DNA from: Porphyromonadaceae bacterium
GTDB lineage: Bacteria > Bacteroidota > Bacteroidia > Bacteroidales > UBA11471
Length of the DNA stretch: 9,164 nucleotides
Assembly (NCBI GenBank): GCA_021199145.1
Contig: JAJQIP010000132.1
Location: forward strand, 1 to 9,164
Direction: 5' to 3'
Within the stretch, counting starts at the first letter, position 1. Each line of letters starts with the position of its first letter. Of the stretch, positions 1 through 7,402 are shown piece after piece. A program made the position numbers and the translations under genes. The notes below the pieces were generated by a model. The model was not told the origin of the DNA. It ran no database searches and saw nothing but the letters and a program-made list of their open reading frames with translations.

Positions 1-1
1 G

Positions 2-919
2 GGGAATCTCAACAATGCGATTGGCGTTCCGCTGACCCTGTTGCGTCTCAACGCCTCCCACGAAATGGCGATTATAGAGATGGGGGCCAGTCACCCGGGT
101 GATATTACCGAACTGGTGGAGATTGCCGAACCGGACTACGGATTGATTACCAATGTGGGGAAGGCCCATCTGTTGGGATTCGGCTCCTTCGAGAAGGTGG
201 TCGATACCAAGTGCGAACTCTATCATTTCTTGCGGGAGCACGGGGGAAAGGTCTTCCTGCGGCACGAAGACCGTCTGTTGGCGGAACGGGCCGCCGGAAT
301 GGTGGCCGCCGAGTATGGCACGGCTCCGAGGCTGTTGGTCTCGGGCACTCTGCGGAGTTCTTCTCCCTATCTCTCCTTTACCTTTACGGTGGGGAAAGAG
401 CATAGGCGTGTAGATACCCGTCTCATTGGCGGATACAATCTTCCCAACGCTCTGGCGGCAGCGGCTGTGGCCACCTATTTCGGGGTCGCCCCCTCGGAGG
501 TGGCGGAGGCTTTGGCCGCCTATGAGCCGCACAACCAGCGTTCGCAGTTGGTGAAGACGGCCCGGAATACCTTGATTGTCGATGCCTACAACGCCAATCC
601 GACCAGTATGGCCGCCGCCCTGGATAATTTCTTCGCCACCACTTTCCCCCACAAGACGCTTATCTTGGGCGATATGGGCGAGTTGGGAGCGGACAGTGAG
701 GCGGAGCACCGGCGTATCGCCGACCGGTTACGGGAGGAAAAGGGGGCGGAGGTCTTTCTGGTGGGAGCGGAGTTTACGAAGGTGGCCGGCGGGTTGACGG
801 CCTTTCCCGATACCGACGCTTTGGTCTCCTTCCTGCAATCGGCCGCCTGGTCGGGCCGCACGATACTCGTCAAAGGCTCCCGCTTCATGCACTTAGAGAA
901 ATGTGTCGAATGGTTATAG
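2..919 (+). CDS. murF: MurF, UDP-N-acetylmuramoyl-tripeptide--D-alanyl-D-alanine ligase (5' partial)
   Basis: Cytoplasmic ATP-dependent ligase that adds D-Ala-D-Ala to the UDP-MurNAc-tripeptide, the last soluble step of peptidoglycan precursor synthesis. The reading frame is open to the left edge; the first complete codon is at 2, so the N-terminal domain and ATP P-loop are outside the window, and the TTG at 41 is just an internal codon. About 305 residues remain, against roughly 430 to 450 for the full family. Visible Mur-ligase marks (numbered from the codon at 2) are the central-domain stretch with EMGASHPGDI, GKAHL (His56), the KCEL lysine (Lys70) at the place of the carbamylated Lys of Mur ligases, and the C-terminal domain with DAYNANPTSM (from residue 194), GDMGELG and KGSRFMHLE. 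The DAYNANP/GDMxELG pair points to MurF rather than MurE. It is followed after 19 bp by the M24 peptidase gene on the same strand, so the two are probably co-transcribed. Confidence 0.95.
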   Translation, partial: GNLNNAIGVPLTLLRLNASHEMAIIEMGASHPGDITELVEIAEPDYGLITNVGKAHLLGFGSFEKVVDTKCELYHFLREHGGKVFLRHEDRLLAERAAGMVAAEYGTAPRLLVSGTLRSSSPYLSFTFTVGKEHRRVDTRLIGGYNLPNALAAAAVATYFGVAPSEVAEALAAYEPHNQRSQLVKTARNTLIVDAYNANPTSMAAALDNFFATTFPHKTLILGDMGELGADSEAEHRRIADRLREEKGAEVFLVGAEFTKVAGGLTAFPDTDALVSFLQSAAWSGRTILVKGSRFMHLEKCVEWL

Positions 920-938
920 TTTTTATATAGGTATTATT

Positions 939-2117
939 ATGTATACAGCGGATTTTGTTTCTGAGTTACAGAGCCGGAAGGAAAAAATCGTGACGGCTCT
1001 GCGGAAAGTGTCGGCCGATGCTATCTTGTTGACCGACAATGCCAACCTTTACTACATGTCGGGTCGGGTCTTTTGCGGATACGCCTATGTGCCGGTCGAA
1101 GGGAGAATTCTCTATTTTGTCCGTCGGCCGGTCGGTCTGAGGGGCGATAACGTCGTCTATATCCGTAAGCCCGAACAGATGGCCGAGGAGTTGCGGCGGC
1201 GGGAGGTGCCCTGGCCCTCTACCTTGCTGCTGGAAGGCGACTCCCTGCCGTTCAACGAATATAACCGCCTGGCGGAGATTTTCGCTCCGGCACAGGTTTT
1301 GGGGAGCGGCACGGCACTCATCCGTCAGGTACGGGCGGTAAAGACTCCGTATGAAATCGCTCTCCTTCGCAAGTCGGCGGCCTCGCACGACACGATGTAC
1401 CGCCGCATTCCGAAACTCTACAAAGAGGGGATGACCGATGTGGAGTTCTCCTTCGAGATAGAGCGGTTGGCTCGGCAGCACGGCTGTCTGGGCATATTCC
1501 GCACCTTCGGCCGGAGCATGGAGATTTTCATGGGGAATGTCCTTTCGGGCGAGAACGCCGATACACCCTCCCCCTACGATTTTGCCATGGGCGGGGCGGG
1601 ACTGGACAACTCCCTGCCGGTTGGGGCCAACGGTTCGGTCATACGGCGGGGCGAGACGGTGATGGTCGATATGAACGGCAACTTCACGGGATATATGACC
1701 GACCTTTCCCGAGTCTTTTCCTTGGGCCAACTTCCTGCTGAAGCGCATCATGCCCATCAGGTCTCACTCTCGATTCAACAGGCTATCCAGCGGATGGCCC
1801 GTCCGGGGGTGGCGACGGCCGAACTCTATGCCAAGGCTGCGGAGACGGCCGAGGCCGAAGGGGTGTCGGACTTTTTCATGGGGCATCGCCAAAAGGCTCA
1901 CTTTGTCGGTCACGGCATCGGTATTGAGGTGAACGAGCTTCCCGTCCTGGCTCTCCGTTCGAAGGAGGTGCTGGAGGAGGGGATGGTTTTCGCCCTCGAA
2001 CCCAAGTTCGTCATACCTTCAGTCGGACCGGTGGGGATTGAGAATACCTTCCTGGTCACAGCGGAGGGGGTGGAGAAGCTGACCACGTGCGACGAGGCGA
2101 TACTCCCGCTTGACTGA
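939..2117 (+). CDS. M24 family metallopeptidase (Xaa-Pro aminopeptidase / prolidase type)
   Basis: Probable cytoplasmic dimetal aminopeptidase cleaving peptides with proline in second position. The protein is 392 residues from ATG 939. It has an N-terminal creatinase-like domain (about residues 1-130), a hinge (RAVKTPYEIALLRKSA) and a pita-bread catalytic domain. All five metal ligands expected for M24 are present: Asp244 (VDMNG), Asp255 (TDLSR), His325 (GHGIGIEVNELP), Glu354 (ALEPKF) and Glu368 (GIENT). I chose ATG 939 because it lies 19 bp after the murF stop and is followed by a normal N-terminus; a GTG at 903 would add 12 residues and overlap murF. There is no signal peptide. The exact substrate (Xaa-Pro peptide or Xaa-Pro dipeptide) cannot be read from the sequence. 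It shares a strand with murF and probably a transcript. Confidence 0.9.
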   Translation: MYTADFVSELQSRKEKIVTALRKVSADAILLTDNANLYYMSGRVFCGYAYVPVEGRILYFVRRPVGLRGDNVVYIRKPEQMAEELRRREVPWPSTLLLEGDSLPFNEYNRLAEIFAPAQVLGSGTALIRQVRAVKTPYEIALLRKSAASHDTMYRRIPKLYKEGMTDVEFSFEIERLARQHGCLGIFRTFGRSMEIFMGNVLSGENADTPSPYDFAMGGAGLDNSLPVGANGSVIRRGETVMVDMNGNFTGYMTDLSRVFSLGQLPAEAHHAHQVSLSIQQAIQRMARPGVATAELYAKAAETAEAEGVSDFFMGHRQKAHFVGHGIGIEVNELPVLALRSKEVLEEGMVFALEPKFVIPSVGPVGIENTFLVTAEGVEKLTTCDEAILPLD

Positions 2118-2174
2118 CGAATAAAGGCGGGGAAAGGCCGGATTCAAAAAAAATCCAAAAATCCGAAGAATATG

Positions 2175-2205
2175 TTGGTGGAGAAAAAATAAATCTCTAT
2201 CTTTG
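2175..2205 (+). promoter_or_regulatory. Bacteroidetes-type promoter of the tRNA-Asp gene
   Basis: A -33 element TTGG (2175-2178) is followed after exactly 19 nt by a -7 element TATCTTTG (2198-2205). The -7 box fits the Bacteroidetes housekeeping consensus TAnnTTTG perfectly, and the spacing fits its usual 19-21 nt. Transcription would begin near 2212, giving a leader of about 34 nt before the tRNA. The surrounding 2118-2245 stretch is AT-rich and holds no gene. Confidence 0.85.
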
Positions 2206-2245
2206 ACCCCCGCTAAACGATAAAGAAAGGGGAGTCTCCCCGAAG

Positions 2246-2319
2246 GGTGCGATAGTTCAGCTGGTTAGAATACATGCCTGTCACGCATGGGGTCGTGGGT
2301 TCGAGTCCCATTCGCACCG
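2246..2319 (+). tRNA. tRNA-Asp (anticodon GTC)
   Basis: A complete cloverleaf can be folded by eye. The acceptor stem GGTGCGA (2246-2252) pairs fully with TCGCACC (2312-2318). The D stem is GTTC/GAAT, and the anticodon stem CATGC/GCATG encloses the loop CTGTCAC with anticodon GTC (2280-2282). The T arm is GTGGG/CCCAT around TTCGAGT. Discriminator G73 (2319), GUC and C38 are the known aspartate identity elements. The CCA end is not encoded: the bases after the discriminator are CA. It is flanked by its own promoter and terminator, so it is a single-gene unit. Confidence 0.97.
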
Positions 2320-2325
2320 CAAAAC

Positions 2326-2372
2326 GAACGAGGGTGAAAATCAACAAGATTTTCACCCTCGTTCTGTTTTTT
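2326..2372. terminator. Bidirectional intrinsic terminator between tRNA-Asp and the convergent operon
   Basis: A perfect 17-bp inverted repeat (2326-2342 and 2348-2364) is separated by a 5-nt loop, AACAA. On the plus strand it is followed by TGTTTTTT, ending the tRNA transcript. On the minus strand it is followed by GTTTTG, a shorter T-run, so it can also end the operon whose last stop codon is at 2396-2398. The minus-strand activity is likely but weaker by sequence. Confidence 0.9.
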
Positions 2373-2395
2373 ACTTATACGTTGTTGTCAGGAAA

Positions 2396-3058
2396 CTATA
2401 GTTCCTCTCCCCAGGTATTGAGGTGGATAGACTCCGGTTTCCACTTGTCCTTGGGGGTCGGATTCTCTGCGGGATAGCCGATGGGAACGACATTGAGGGG
2501 CACAATGTTTTCGGGCAGTTGCAGCAGCTCTTTGAGGAAAGCGACCCTATCCTGCAAGGGGTAGATGCCGCACCATACGGCTCCCAGTCCCAAGCTGTGG
2601 GCGGCGAGCAACAGGTTTTCGGTAGCGGCCGAGGTGTCTTCTATCCAATAGTCGATACCGTCACCGGGGAAGGTGAGCGTCAGGTCACCGCAGACCACGA
2701 TGGCCAACGGGGCCTTCGCCGCCATTTTGATGCTCTGCAGGTTGTCGGCTATGGCGTTCAACGTCTCCCTGTCTTGGACGACGACGAACTTCCAGGGCTG
2801 TTTGTTTCCCGCCGAAGGAGCGGCCATAGCCGCCCGCAGGAGTTGCTCTACTGTTTCCTTTTCGACAGGCCGGTCTTGATAGTCCCGCACACTGGTACGG
2901 GTGAAGATATTCTCCAGTACCTCCGTCGAAGGGGTCTCTTGACGGACGGTCGTACGATTTTCTTTCGTCGTCGGGGAGGGAGAGAAGAAGGCCACTTTCA
3001 AGGCCAGGACAACTACGGCAATGGCCAGTAGCAGATTGAGCAGATTGGCAATTTTCAT
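2396..3058 (-). CDS. Nitroreductase-family FMN oxidoreductase with N-terminal membrane anchor
   Basis: A 220-residue protein. Residues about 4-25 form a single hydrophobic helix (MKIANLLNLLLAIAVVVLAL), followed by a polar Ser/Pro/Thr linker to about 45, then a nitroreductase domain. Domain marks are RTSVRDYQ (54-61; the Arg/Ser/Arg group binds FMN phosphate in this fold), APSAGNKQPW (80-89), the helix DTSAATENLLLAAHSLGLG (141-159) leading to VWCG, and GYPAEN (194-199). Family members use FMN and NAD(P)H to reduce nitro, quinone, enone or halogenated compounds; the physiological substrate here is unknown. There is no lipobox, so the helix is either an uncleaved anchor or an uncleavable-looking signal; which side of the membrane the flavin domain faces is not decided by the sequence. 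It is last in the operon, 24 bp after the DPP7 gene. The ATG at 3058 is kept because it begins the hydrophobic segment with a Lys near the N-terminus. Confidence 0.88.
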   Translation of the reverse strand: MKIANLLNLLLAIAVVVLALKVAFFSPSPTTKENRTTVRQETPSTEVLENIFTRTSVRDYQDRPVEKETVEQLLRAAMAAPSAGNKQPWKFVVVQDRETLNAIADNLQSIKMAAKAPLAIVVCGDLTLTFPGDGIDYWIEDTSAATENLLLAAHSLGLGAVWCGIYPLQDRVAFLKELLQLPENIVPLNVVPIGYPAENPTPKDKWKPESIHLNTWGEEL

Positions 3059-3082
3059 GGGTATGTTTTTTAGAGGATGATA

Positions 3083-5242
3083 TTATTCAACAAGGGTCAT
3101 TTCGTCGATGAGGTTCTGGGCGTGGGCATACTTGTCGATGATGAAGAGGATGTAGCGGATATCGACATTGATGCAGCGCTGGAGGTCGTTCTCGAAGATG
3201 ATATCGCCGCTCATGGCCTCCCAGTTGCCGTCGAAGGCGGCACCGATAAGTTCTCCGTTGGCGTTGATGACAGGGCTGCCCGAGTTGCCGCCCGTGATGT
3301 CGTTGTTACTCAGGAAGCAGCAGGGCAACGCCCCGTCTTCCCGTGCATAGCGTCCGAAATCTTGGTTTAGGAACAGCTCTTTGAGCGGGGCCGGCACGAC
3401 AAACTCCCAGTTGTCGGGGTCCTCCTTTTCCAGCACGCCCCGATAGGTGGTGTAGTAGCGGTAATCGATGCCGTCGGCCGGTGAGTAGGGCAGCACATTC
3501 CCGTAGGTCAGCCGCAGGGTGAAGTTGGCATCGGGGTAGGTCGGCCGCTCCCCGGCCATCTGAAGCAGTCCCTCGATATAGACCTTTTTGGCCCGTGACA
3601 ACCGGTCGTTCAACGGTTGGCGCAGTTCGAACAGCTCTCTGTACTTTTGCAGGTAGGCGTTGTGCATAGCCACCATGAGGTCGTTCTGGAGAAGTTTGGC
3701 CGAAGGTTTCTGGCAGAACTTCTCGAAACGGCTGTCGTCGGCGAAAATCGATTGGTCAAAAGCGGCATCGACATACTTGTCGATATCCCCTTTGAATTTC
3801 TTGTCGATGAGGTCGAAGATGGCAAGCCGTCCCTCTTCGGGAACAGCCTCCCGATAGGCCTTCAACATGGCTTTCGATACACGGCGGTCGACACTGCGGT
3901 TGTAGTTCTTGTCGGCGAATCGGGCGTAATTCCCCCGCAACACCTCTATCAGAGAGTCAACCTTGGGCTGGTCTTTCTGCAGGAGAGCCTTTTCCAAGGC
4001 GGCAGTGGAGGGTACTTGGGAGAACTCTACAGCGAGGCTGATTCCCTCGAAGAGGGAGTAGTAGTCTCGGTATACGGTAGCCAAGTCACCCATGATGGCC
4101 TCGATACTGTCGAGGGCGGCACTGTATTCGGGGTGCCCGTTGGCTTCGGCCCACTGACGCAAAGCCGCCTCCTCTTCCTGCTTTTTGCCGATGACGTTCA
4201 GTTTGTCGATGCCTCGGTTCATGCCGATGGAGTTCTTGTGGTAGTTGCTCGATTGGGCGTACTTGGAGGCATATTGTATGCGGACGGACGGGTCGGCCAG
4301 CATCTCGTCAAGCAGTTCACCCAGACGCACCCCTCGCATGTTGATGCGGATGCTGTTTTCCACGTCCCGCATCTCCGCTATCTCCCACGAGGTGTAGTAG
4401 CGGTTGGTCGTGCCGGGGAATCCCATAATCATGGTATAGTCGTTCTCGGTGACTCCCTTGAGCGAGATGTTGAAATAACGCTTGGGCTGCAAGGGGACAT
4501 TCTCTTCGCTATACTCGGCCGGCGTGCCGTCGGGGGCGGTGTAGACCCGGAAGAGGGAGAAGTCACCCGTATGCCGGGGCCAGGTCCAGTTATCGGTGTC
4601 CGCTCCGAATTTTCCGATGGAGGAGGGAGGCGCACCGACCAGACGAATGTCGTTATAGACCGTGATGACAAAGAGGAAAAAGCGGTTGCCGCCGTAGAAG
4701 GGTTTGATGACCACCTCTGTAAAGGGGTGTTGGGCGAGGAATTCTTCACCCGCCCACTCCTTGGCCTGTTGGTCCAGGAATTTGGCGTTGAAGGCGTTCA
4801 TATCGTCTCCCGACTCCTCCACGGCCTTGTCGATAAGGTCGGTCACCTCTTCCATCTTCTCGATGAACCGGATTTGCAGTCCCGGAGTGGGGAGTTCCTC
4901 TTCCTTCTTTCTGGCCCAGAAGCCGTCGGTGAGGTAATCGTGCTCTACGGTGCTGTGTTGCTGTATGGAGCTATATCCGCAGTGGTGGTTGGTGAGAATC
5001 AGTCCCTCCGACGAGATTACCTCTCCGGTGCAGCCGGAGCCGAAGATGACCACGGCATCTTTCAGCGAGGTGCTGTCGGGGTTGTAAATATCGTCGATGT
5101 CGAGGAGCAGACCGGCTTTTTTCAACTGTTCGCTGTTCTGTTGTTTGAGGAAAGGCAGCAGCCACATTCCTTCGTCGGCTCGGGCCGTTGACACGGCCAG
5201 CAGGGCGATAAGCAGGAGGATTCCTGGGTTTCTTAACTTCAT
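3083..5242 (-). CDS. dpp7: S46 family serine peptidase, dipeptidyl-peptidase 7 type
   Basis: Exported serine exopeptidase that removes dipeptides from the N-termini of oligopeptides; in Bacteroidetes it acts in the periplasm to feed peptide uptake. It has 719 residues, matching the usual 710-720 of S46. A signal peptide covers residues 1-22 with an ARA cleavage motif before DEGMWLLP, the typical mature start. The catalytic triad is visible: His87 (LTNHHCGY), Asp227 (HTGDFSLFR) and Ser654 (TGGNSGSPV). The position 18 residues after the serine, which carries Arg in the Asp/Glu-specific DPP11 and Gly in DPP7, is Gly672 (FDGNWEAMSGD). This predicts DPP7-like preference for hydrophobic or bulky residues in P1. 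It starts 18 bp after the SDR stop and sits inside the steroid operon, an unexplained association. A long antisense reading frame at 3617-5191 is a codon-bias shadow. Confidence 0.93.
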   Translation of the reverse strand: MKLRNPGILLLIALLAVSTARADEGMWLLPFLKQQNSEQLKKAGLLLDIDDIYNPDSTSLKDAVVIFGSGCTGEVISSEGLILTNHHCGYSSIQQHSTVEHDYLTDGFWARKKEEELPTPGLQIRFIEKMEEVTDLIDKAVEESGDDMNAFNAKFLDQQAKEWAGEEFLAQHPFTEVVIKPFYGGNRFFLFVITVYNDIRLVGAPPSSIGKFGADTDNWTWPRHTGDFSLFRVYTAPDGTPAEYSEENVPLQPKRYFNISLKGVTENDYTMIMGFPGTTNRYYTSWEIAEMRDVENSIRINMRGVRLGELLDEMLADPSVRIQYASKYAQSSNYHKNSIGMNRGIDKLNVIGKKQEEEAALRQWAEANGHPEYSAALDSIEAIMGDLATVYRDYYSLFEGISLAVEFSQVPSTAALEKALLQKDQPKVDSLIEVLRGNYARFADKNYNRSVDRRVSKAMLKAYREAVPEEGRLAIFDLIDKKFKGDIDKYVDAAFDQSIFADDSRFEKFCQKPSAKLLQNDLMVAMHNAYLQKYRELFELRQPLNDRLSRAKKVYIEGLLQMAGERPTYPDANFTLRLTYGNVLPYSPADGIDYRYYTTYRGVLEKEDPDNWEFVVPAPLKELFLNQDFGRYAREDGALPCCFLSNNDITGGNSGSPVINANGELIGAAFDGNWEAMSGDIIFENDLQRCINVDIRYILFIIDKYAHAQNLIDEMTLVE

Positions 5243-5260
5243 GAGGTTGTTTTTTTAAGG

Positions 5261-6130
5261 TTATTTTTTCAAAGGTTTAGGTTCGAGATAGGGGGTGACA
5301 ATCTTTTCGGTTTCCTCCCACAAGATACGGCGCATGGGATGGTCGATAAATTTCTGGGAGAAGGGTTTCCCGCATTCGCCCGCATGGAGGGTGCCGCTGT
5401 ATTGGGCGGCCTCTTTGCTGATGAGCAGTTCGATGGCATTGCGGGCCCCTTGCTTCGGAGTACGGATAATGGGCCGGAAGAAGAGGTCGCACAGGGTGTC
5501 GATAATGGGGTTGTACATCCGGATGATGTCGGTGGAGACAATACCTGGGTCGGCTGCATTGACCGTAATACCTCGGCTCTTTACCCGTTCGGCCAGTTCG
5601 AGGGTGAAGAGGGTGAGGGCGAGTTTGCTGTTGCTGTAGATGGGGATGCGCCAAAACCCTTTTCCCTTCCGTCCGTGGGTGAAGAAATCGGGCAGATGGA
5701 TTTTCCCGATGGCATAGGTGCACGATATCATGTTCACGATGCGGCCTCCCTCTATCATGAGGGGGAGCAGTTTGCGGGTGAGCAGGTAGGGGCCTACATA
5801 GTTCACGCTGACGATATGGGAGAGTCCGTCTACCGTGGTGATGGGCTTGGGGTCGAGTACCCCCGCATTGTTCATGAGCAGTTCGATGGGTTCGTTCCGC
5901 TGCAGCAGTTTCTCGGCAAAGGCGTTGACCGATGCCAGCGAACTGAGGTCGAGTTCCATCACCTCAATCTTCCTGTTCCCGCAACGAGCCACAATCTCCT
6001 CCCGTTTTTTCTCCCCTTTTTCCTTCCTGTAGCAGGCCATGATGACAGGGATTCCTTGAGCGGCCACGGCATAGGTAATCTCTCTTCCCATGCCTCCGTC
6101 GGCACCGGTGATAACGGCTAATTTTCTCAT
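5261..6130 (-). CDS. Short-chain dehydrogenase/reductase, candidate 3-beta-hydroxysteroid dehydrogenase
   Basis: A 289-residue classical-type SDR with a Rossmann fold. Seen: TGADGGMG (8-15) for the cofactor, Arg35-Lys36 after the second strand, suggesting NADP(H), Asp61 (LDLSS), NNAG (87-90), Asn110, catalytic Ser136, Tyr165 and Lys169 (YSNSK), then DPG (194-196). The gap from Ser136 to Tyr165 is long, with GKIHLPDFF between them, as in retinol-dehydrogenase/WWOX-like SDRs that handle retinoids and 3-oxo steroids. Lying directly after a steroid 5-alpha-reductase and an OYE-type reductase, it occupies the place of the 3-beta-HSDH in published Bacteroidales isoallolithocholate clusters. It would reduce the 3-oxo group to 3-beta-hydroxyl, probably in the cytoplasm. 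The SDR assignment is firm; the 3-beta stereochemistry and the steroid substrate are inferred from context only. It might instead be a 3-alpha- or other HSDH. Confidence 0.85.
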   Translation of the reverse strand: MRKLAVITGADGGMGREITYAVAAQGIPVIMACYRKEKGEKKREEIVARCGNRKIEVMELDLSSLASVNAFAEKLLQRNEPIELLMNNAGVLDPKPITTVDGLSHIVSVNYVGPYLLTRKLLPLMIEGGRIVNMISCTYAIGKIHLPDFFTHGRKGKGFWRIPIYSNSKLALTLFTLELAERVKSRGITVNAADPGIVSTDIIRMYNPIIDTLCDLFFRPIIRTPKQGARNAIELLISKEAAQYSGTLHAGECGKPFSQKFIDHPMRRILWEETEKIVTPYLEPKPLKK

Positions 6131-6169
6131 GGGTTATTGGTTTCGCTCCCCTCTTTGGAGAACGGTCGG

Positions 6170-7387
6170 TTATTTGGCTTCCAGTTTCTCAATCTCTTTT
6201 TTCAAACAGGCGGGCAGGTTGTCCACTTTGTGATGGCAAGCCATTTCGATGGTATACATGCGCCCGATGCAGTAGTTGCTATGACCGCAGTTGCAACGGG
6301 CCTTCTCCTCCTGAGCCATGCGGTTGACAAACCCCGGCTCGTTGAGCAACGCCCGTCCCATCTGTACACACTCGAATCCGTCGTTCAGCACTTCGTCAAT
6401 CTTCTCTCGGGAAATGAGTCCCCCTACATAGACCAAAGGAAGTTTCAACGCCTTCCGGAAGGTCAGGGCATCTTCGAGGAAATAGGCCTCTTTGAAAGGT
6501 ACGCCGGGGACCATGAAGCGGCCGAACATCCGTACGCTGTACTTCAACCACCAACAGGTCATGTAGTGGGTCATCGTCTTGAGGGGCATCTCTCCCCGCA
6601 TGACATACATCGGGGCTTTGCTCACAAAGCCGCCGCTCAGCACAATAGCGTGGACACCCCACTCTTCGAGCCGCTTGGCCACCTGCAGACTCTCTTCAAT
6701 CTCCATACCCCCCTTGAAGCCGTCACGCATGTTCATCTTCACCAGCACGGCCATGTCGTTTCCGGCCGCTTTCATCACCTCTTCCATGCACATATTCATG
6801 AAGCGCATGCGGTTTTCGAGCGAACCGCCGAATTCGTCTTTGCGGTGGTTGGTATAGGGGGAAAGGAATTGGCTGATGAGGTAGCCGTGTCCGGCATGAA
6901 TCTCTACGGCGTCAAACCCCGCTTCCCGTGCGAGGTTGACCGCCTCCCCGAAGTGGCGTGCTATTTCGGGCAGCTCCTCTTTGCGCAATCCCCGGACAAA
7001 GGTGGGAGAGTAGATGTTGAACCCCGTGGAGGCCGAGACGGGTGTGACTCCGCAGATGTTCTTGTGCGACATGTTCCCGCAGTGGCCCAGCTGTATGGAG
7101 GCGGCGGCTCCGGCCTCGTGTATCTCGTCGGTAATCGCCTTCAACCCCGGCACAATTTCGGGGCGCATCCACAGTTGCCGGTCGAACGACAGACCGCTTT
7201 GACACACAGCGGCATAGGCGATGGTCGTCATGCCCACACCGCCTTGGGCTACCGATACATGGTAGTCACGCAGCATTTTCGAGGGTTTGTTCCCGGGGCA
7301 CATGCTCTCAAAGGCAGCCGAACGGATGGTGCGGTTGCGCAGGGTGAGAGGGCCGAGGGTAACGGGGGTGAAGAGTTTCGATTCCAT
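6170..7387 (-). CDS. Old Yellow Enzyme-type NADH:flavin oxidoreductase, candidate steroid 5-beta-reductase (5BR)
   Basis: A 405-residue FMN-binding TIM-barrel protein. Family marks are the N-terminal LFTPVTLGPLTLRNR (5-19), QLGHCG (99-104), the substrate-binding EIHAGHGYL (162-170; His164, His167 and Tyr169), SPYTNHRKDEFGGSLENR (176-193), and the FMN-phosphate segments GGLIS (322-326) and GRALL (344-348). The domain resembles the first half of BaiCD/2,4-dienoyl-CoA reductase, but the second FAD/NAD(P)H Rossmann domain is absent, so electrons must come directly from NAD(P)H or a partner. The C-terminal Cys group (365, 367, 373, 384) is spaced unlike the usual C-x2-C-x3-C-x11-C cluster site. 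A Trp/Phe-rich segment at about 275-300 could touch a membrane. By context it should act on the delta4 double bond of 3-oxo steroids, giving or oxidising the 5-beta form. It lies 15 bp after the 5-alpha-reductase gene. Family certain; substrate inferred. Confidence 0.87.
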   Translation of the reverse strand: MESKLFTPVTLGPLTLRNRTIRSAAFESMCPGNKPSKMLRDYHVSVAQGGVGMTTIAYAAVCQSGLSFDRQLWMRPEIVPGLKAITDEIHEAGAAASIQLGHCGNMSHKNICGVTPVSASTGFNIYSPTFVRGLRKEELPEIARHFGEAVNLAREAGFDAVEIHAGHGYLISQFLSPYTNHRKDEFGGSLENRMRFMNMCMEEVMKAAGNDMAVLVKMNMRDGFKGGMEIEESLQVAKRLEEWGVHAIVLSGGFVSKAPMYVMRGEMPLKTMTHYMTCWWLKYSVRMFGRFMVPGVPFKEAYFLEDALTFRKALKLPLVYVGGLISREKIDEVLNDGFECVQMGRALLNEPGFVNRMAQEEKARCNCGHSNYCIGRMYTIEMACHHKVDNLPACLKKEIEKLEAK

Positions 7388-7402
7388 GGTTGTTCTAAGC
7401 GT

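Noticed and set aside
903..938. GTG start at 903 for the M24 peptidase
   Set aside because: It would overlap murF by 17 bp and add 12 residues unlike the family N-terminus; ATG 939 is better placed.
966..1757. 263-codon minus-strand open frame inside the M24 peptidase gene
   Set aside because: The plus-strand frame has all five metal ligands; the antisense product has no recognisable features.
2139..2166. Possible terminator after the M24 gene (CGGATT ... AATCCG around an A-rich stretch)
   Set aside because: The stem is only about 6 bp with a long A-rich loop and no T-run on the plus strand; too weak to call.
2246..2319. tRNA-Asp as an integration site of a mobile element
   Set aside because: No repeat of the tRNA 3' end, integrase or transposase is seen in the window; the next gene is an ordinary operon ending at a shared terminator.
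3617..5191. 524-codon open frame on the plus strand opposite the S46 peptidase
   Set aside because: It is wholly antisense to a gene with complete catalytic motifs and signal peptide. Its translation is Val/Gly/Asp-rich with no recognisable domain, a usual shadow of GC-rich codon use.
5339..6121. 260-codon plus-strand open frame opposite the SDR
   Set aside because: Antisense to an SDR with all active-site residues; no family features in its own translation.
6170..7387. Full-length 2,4-dienoyl-CoA reductase or BaiCD
   Set aside because: At 405 residues only the FMN barrel and a short Cys-bearing tail are present; the FAD/NAD(P)H domain is missing and the intergenic DNA after the stop does not encode it.
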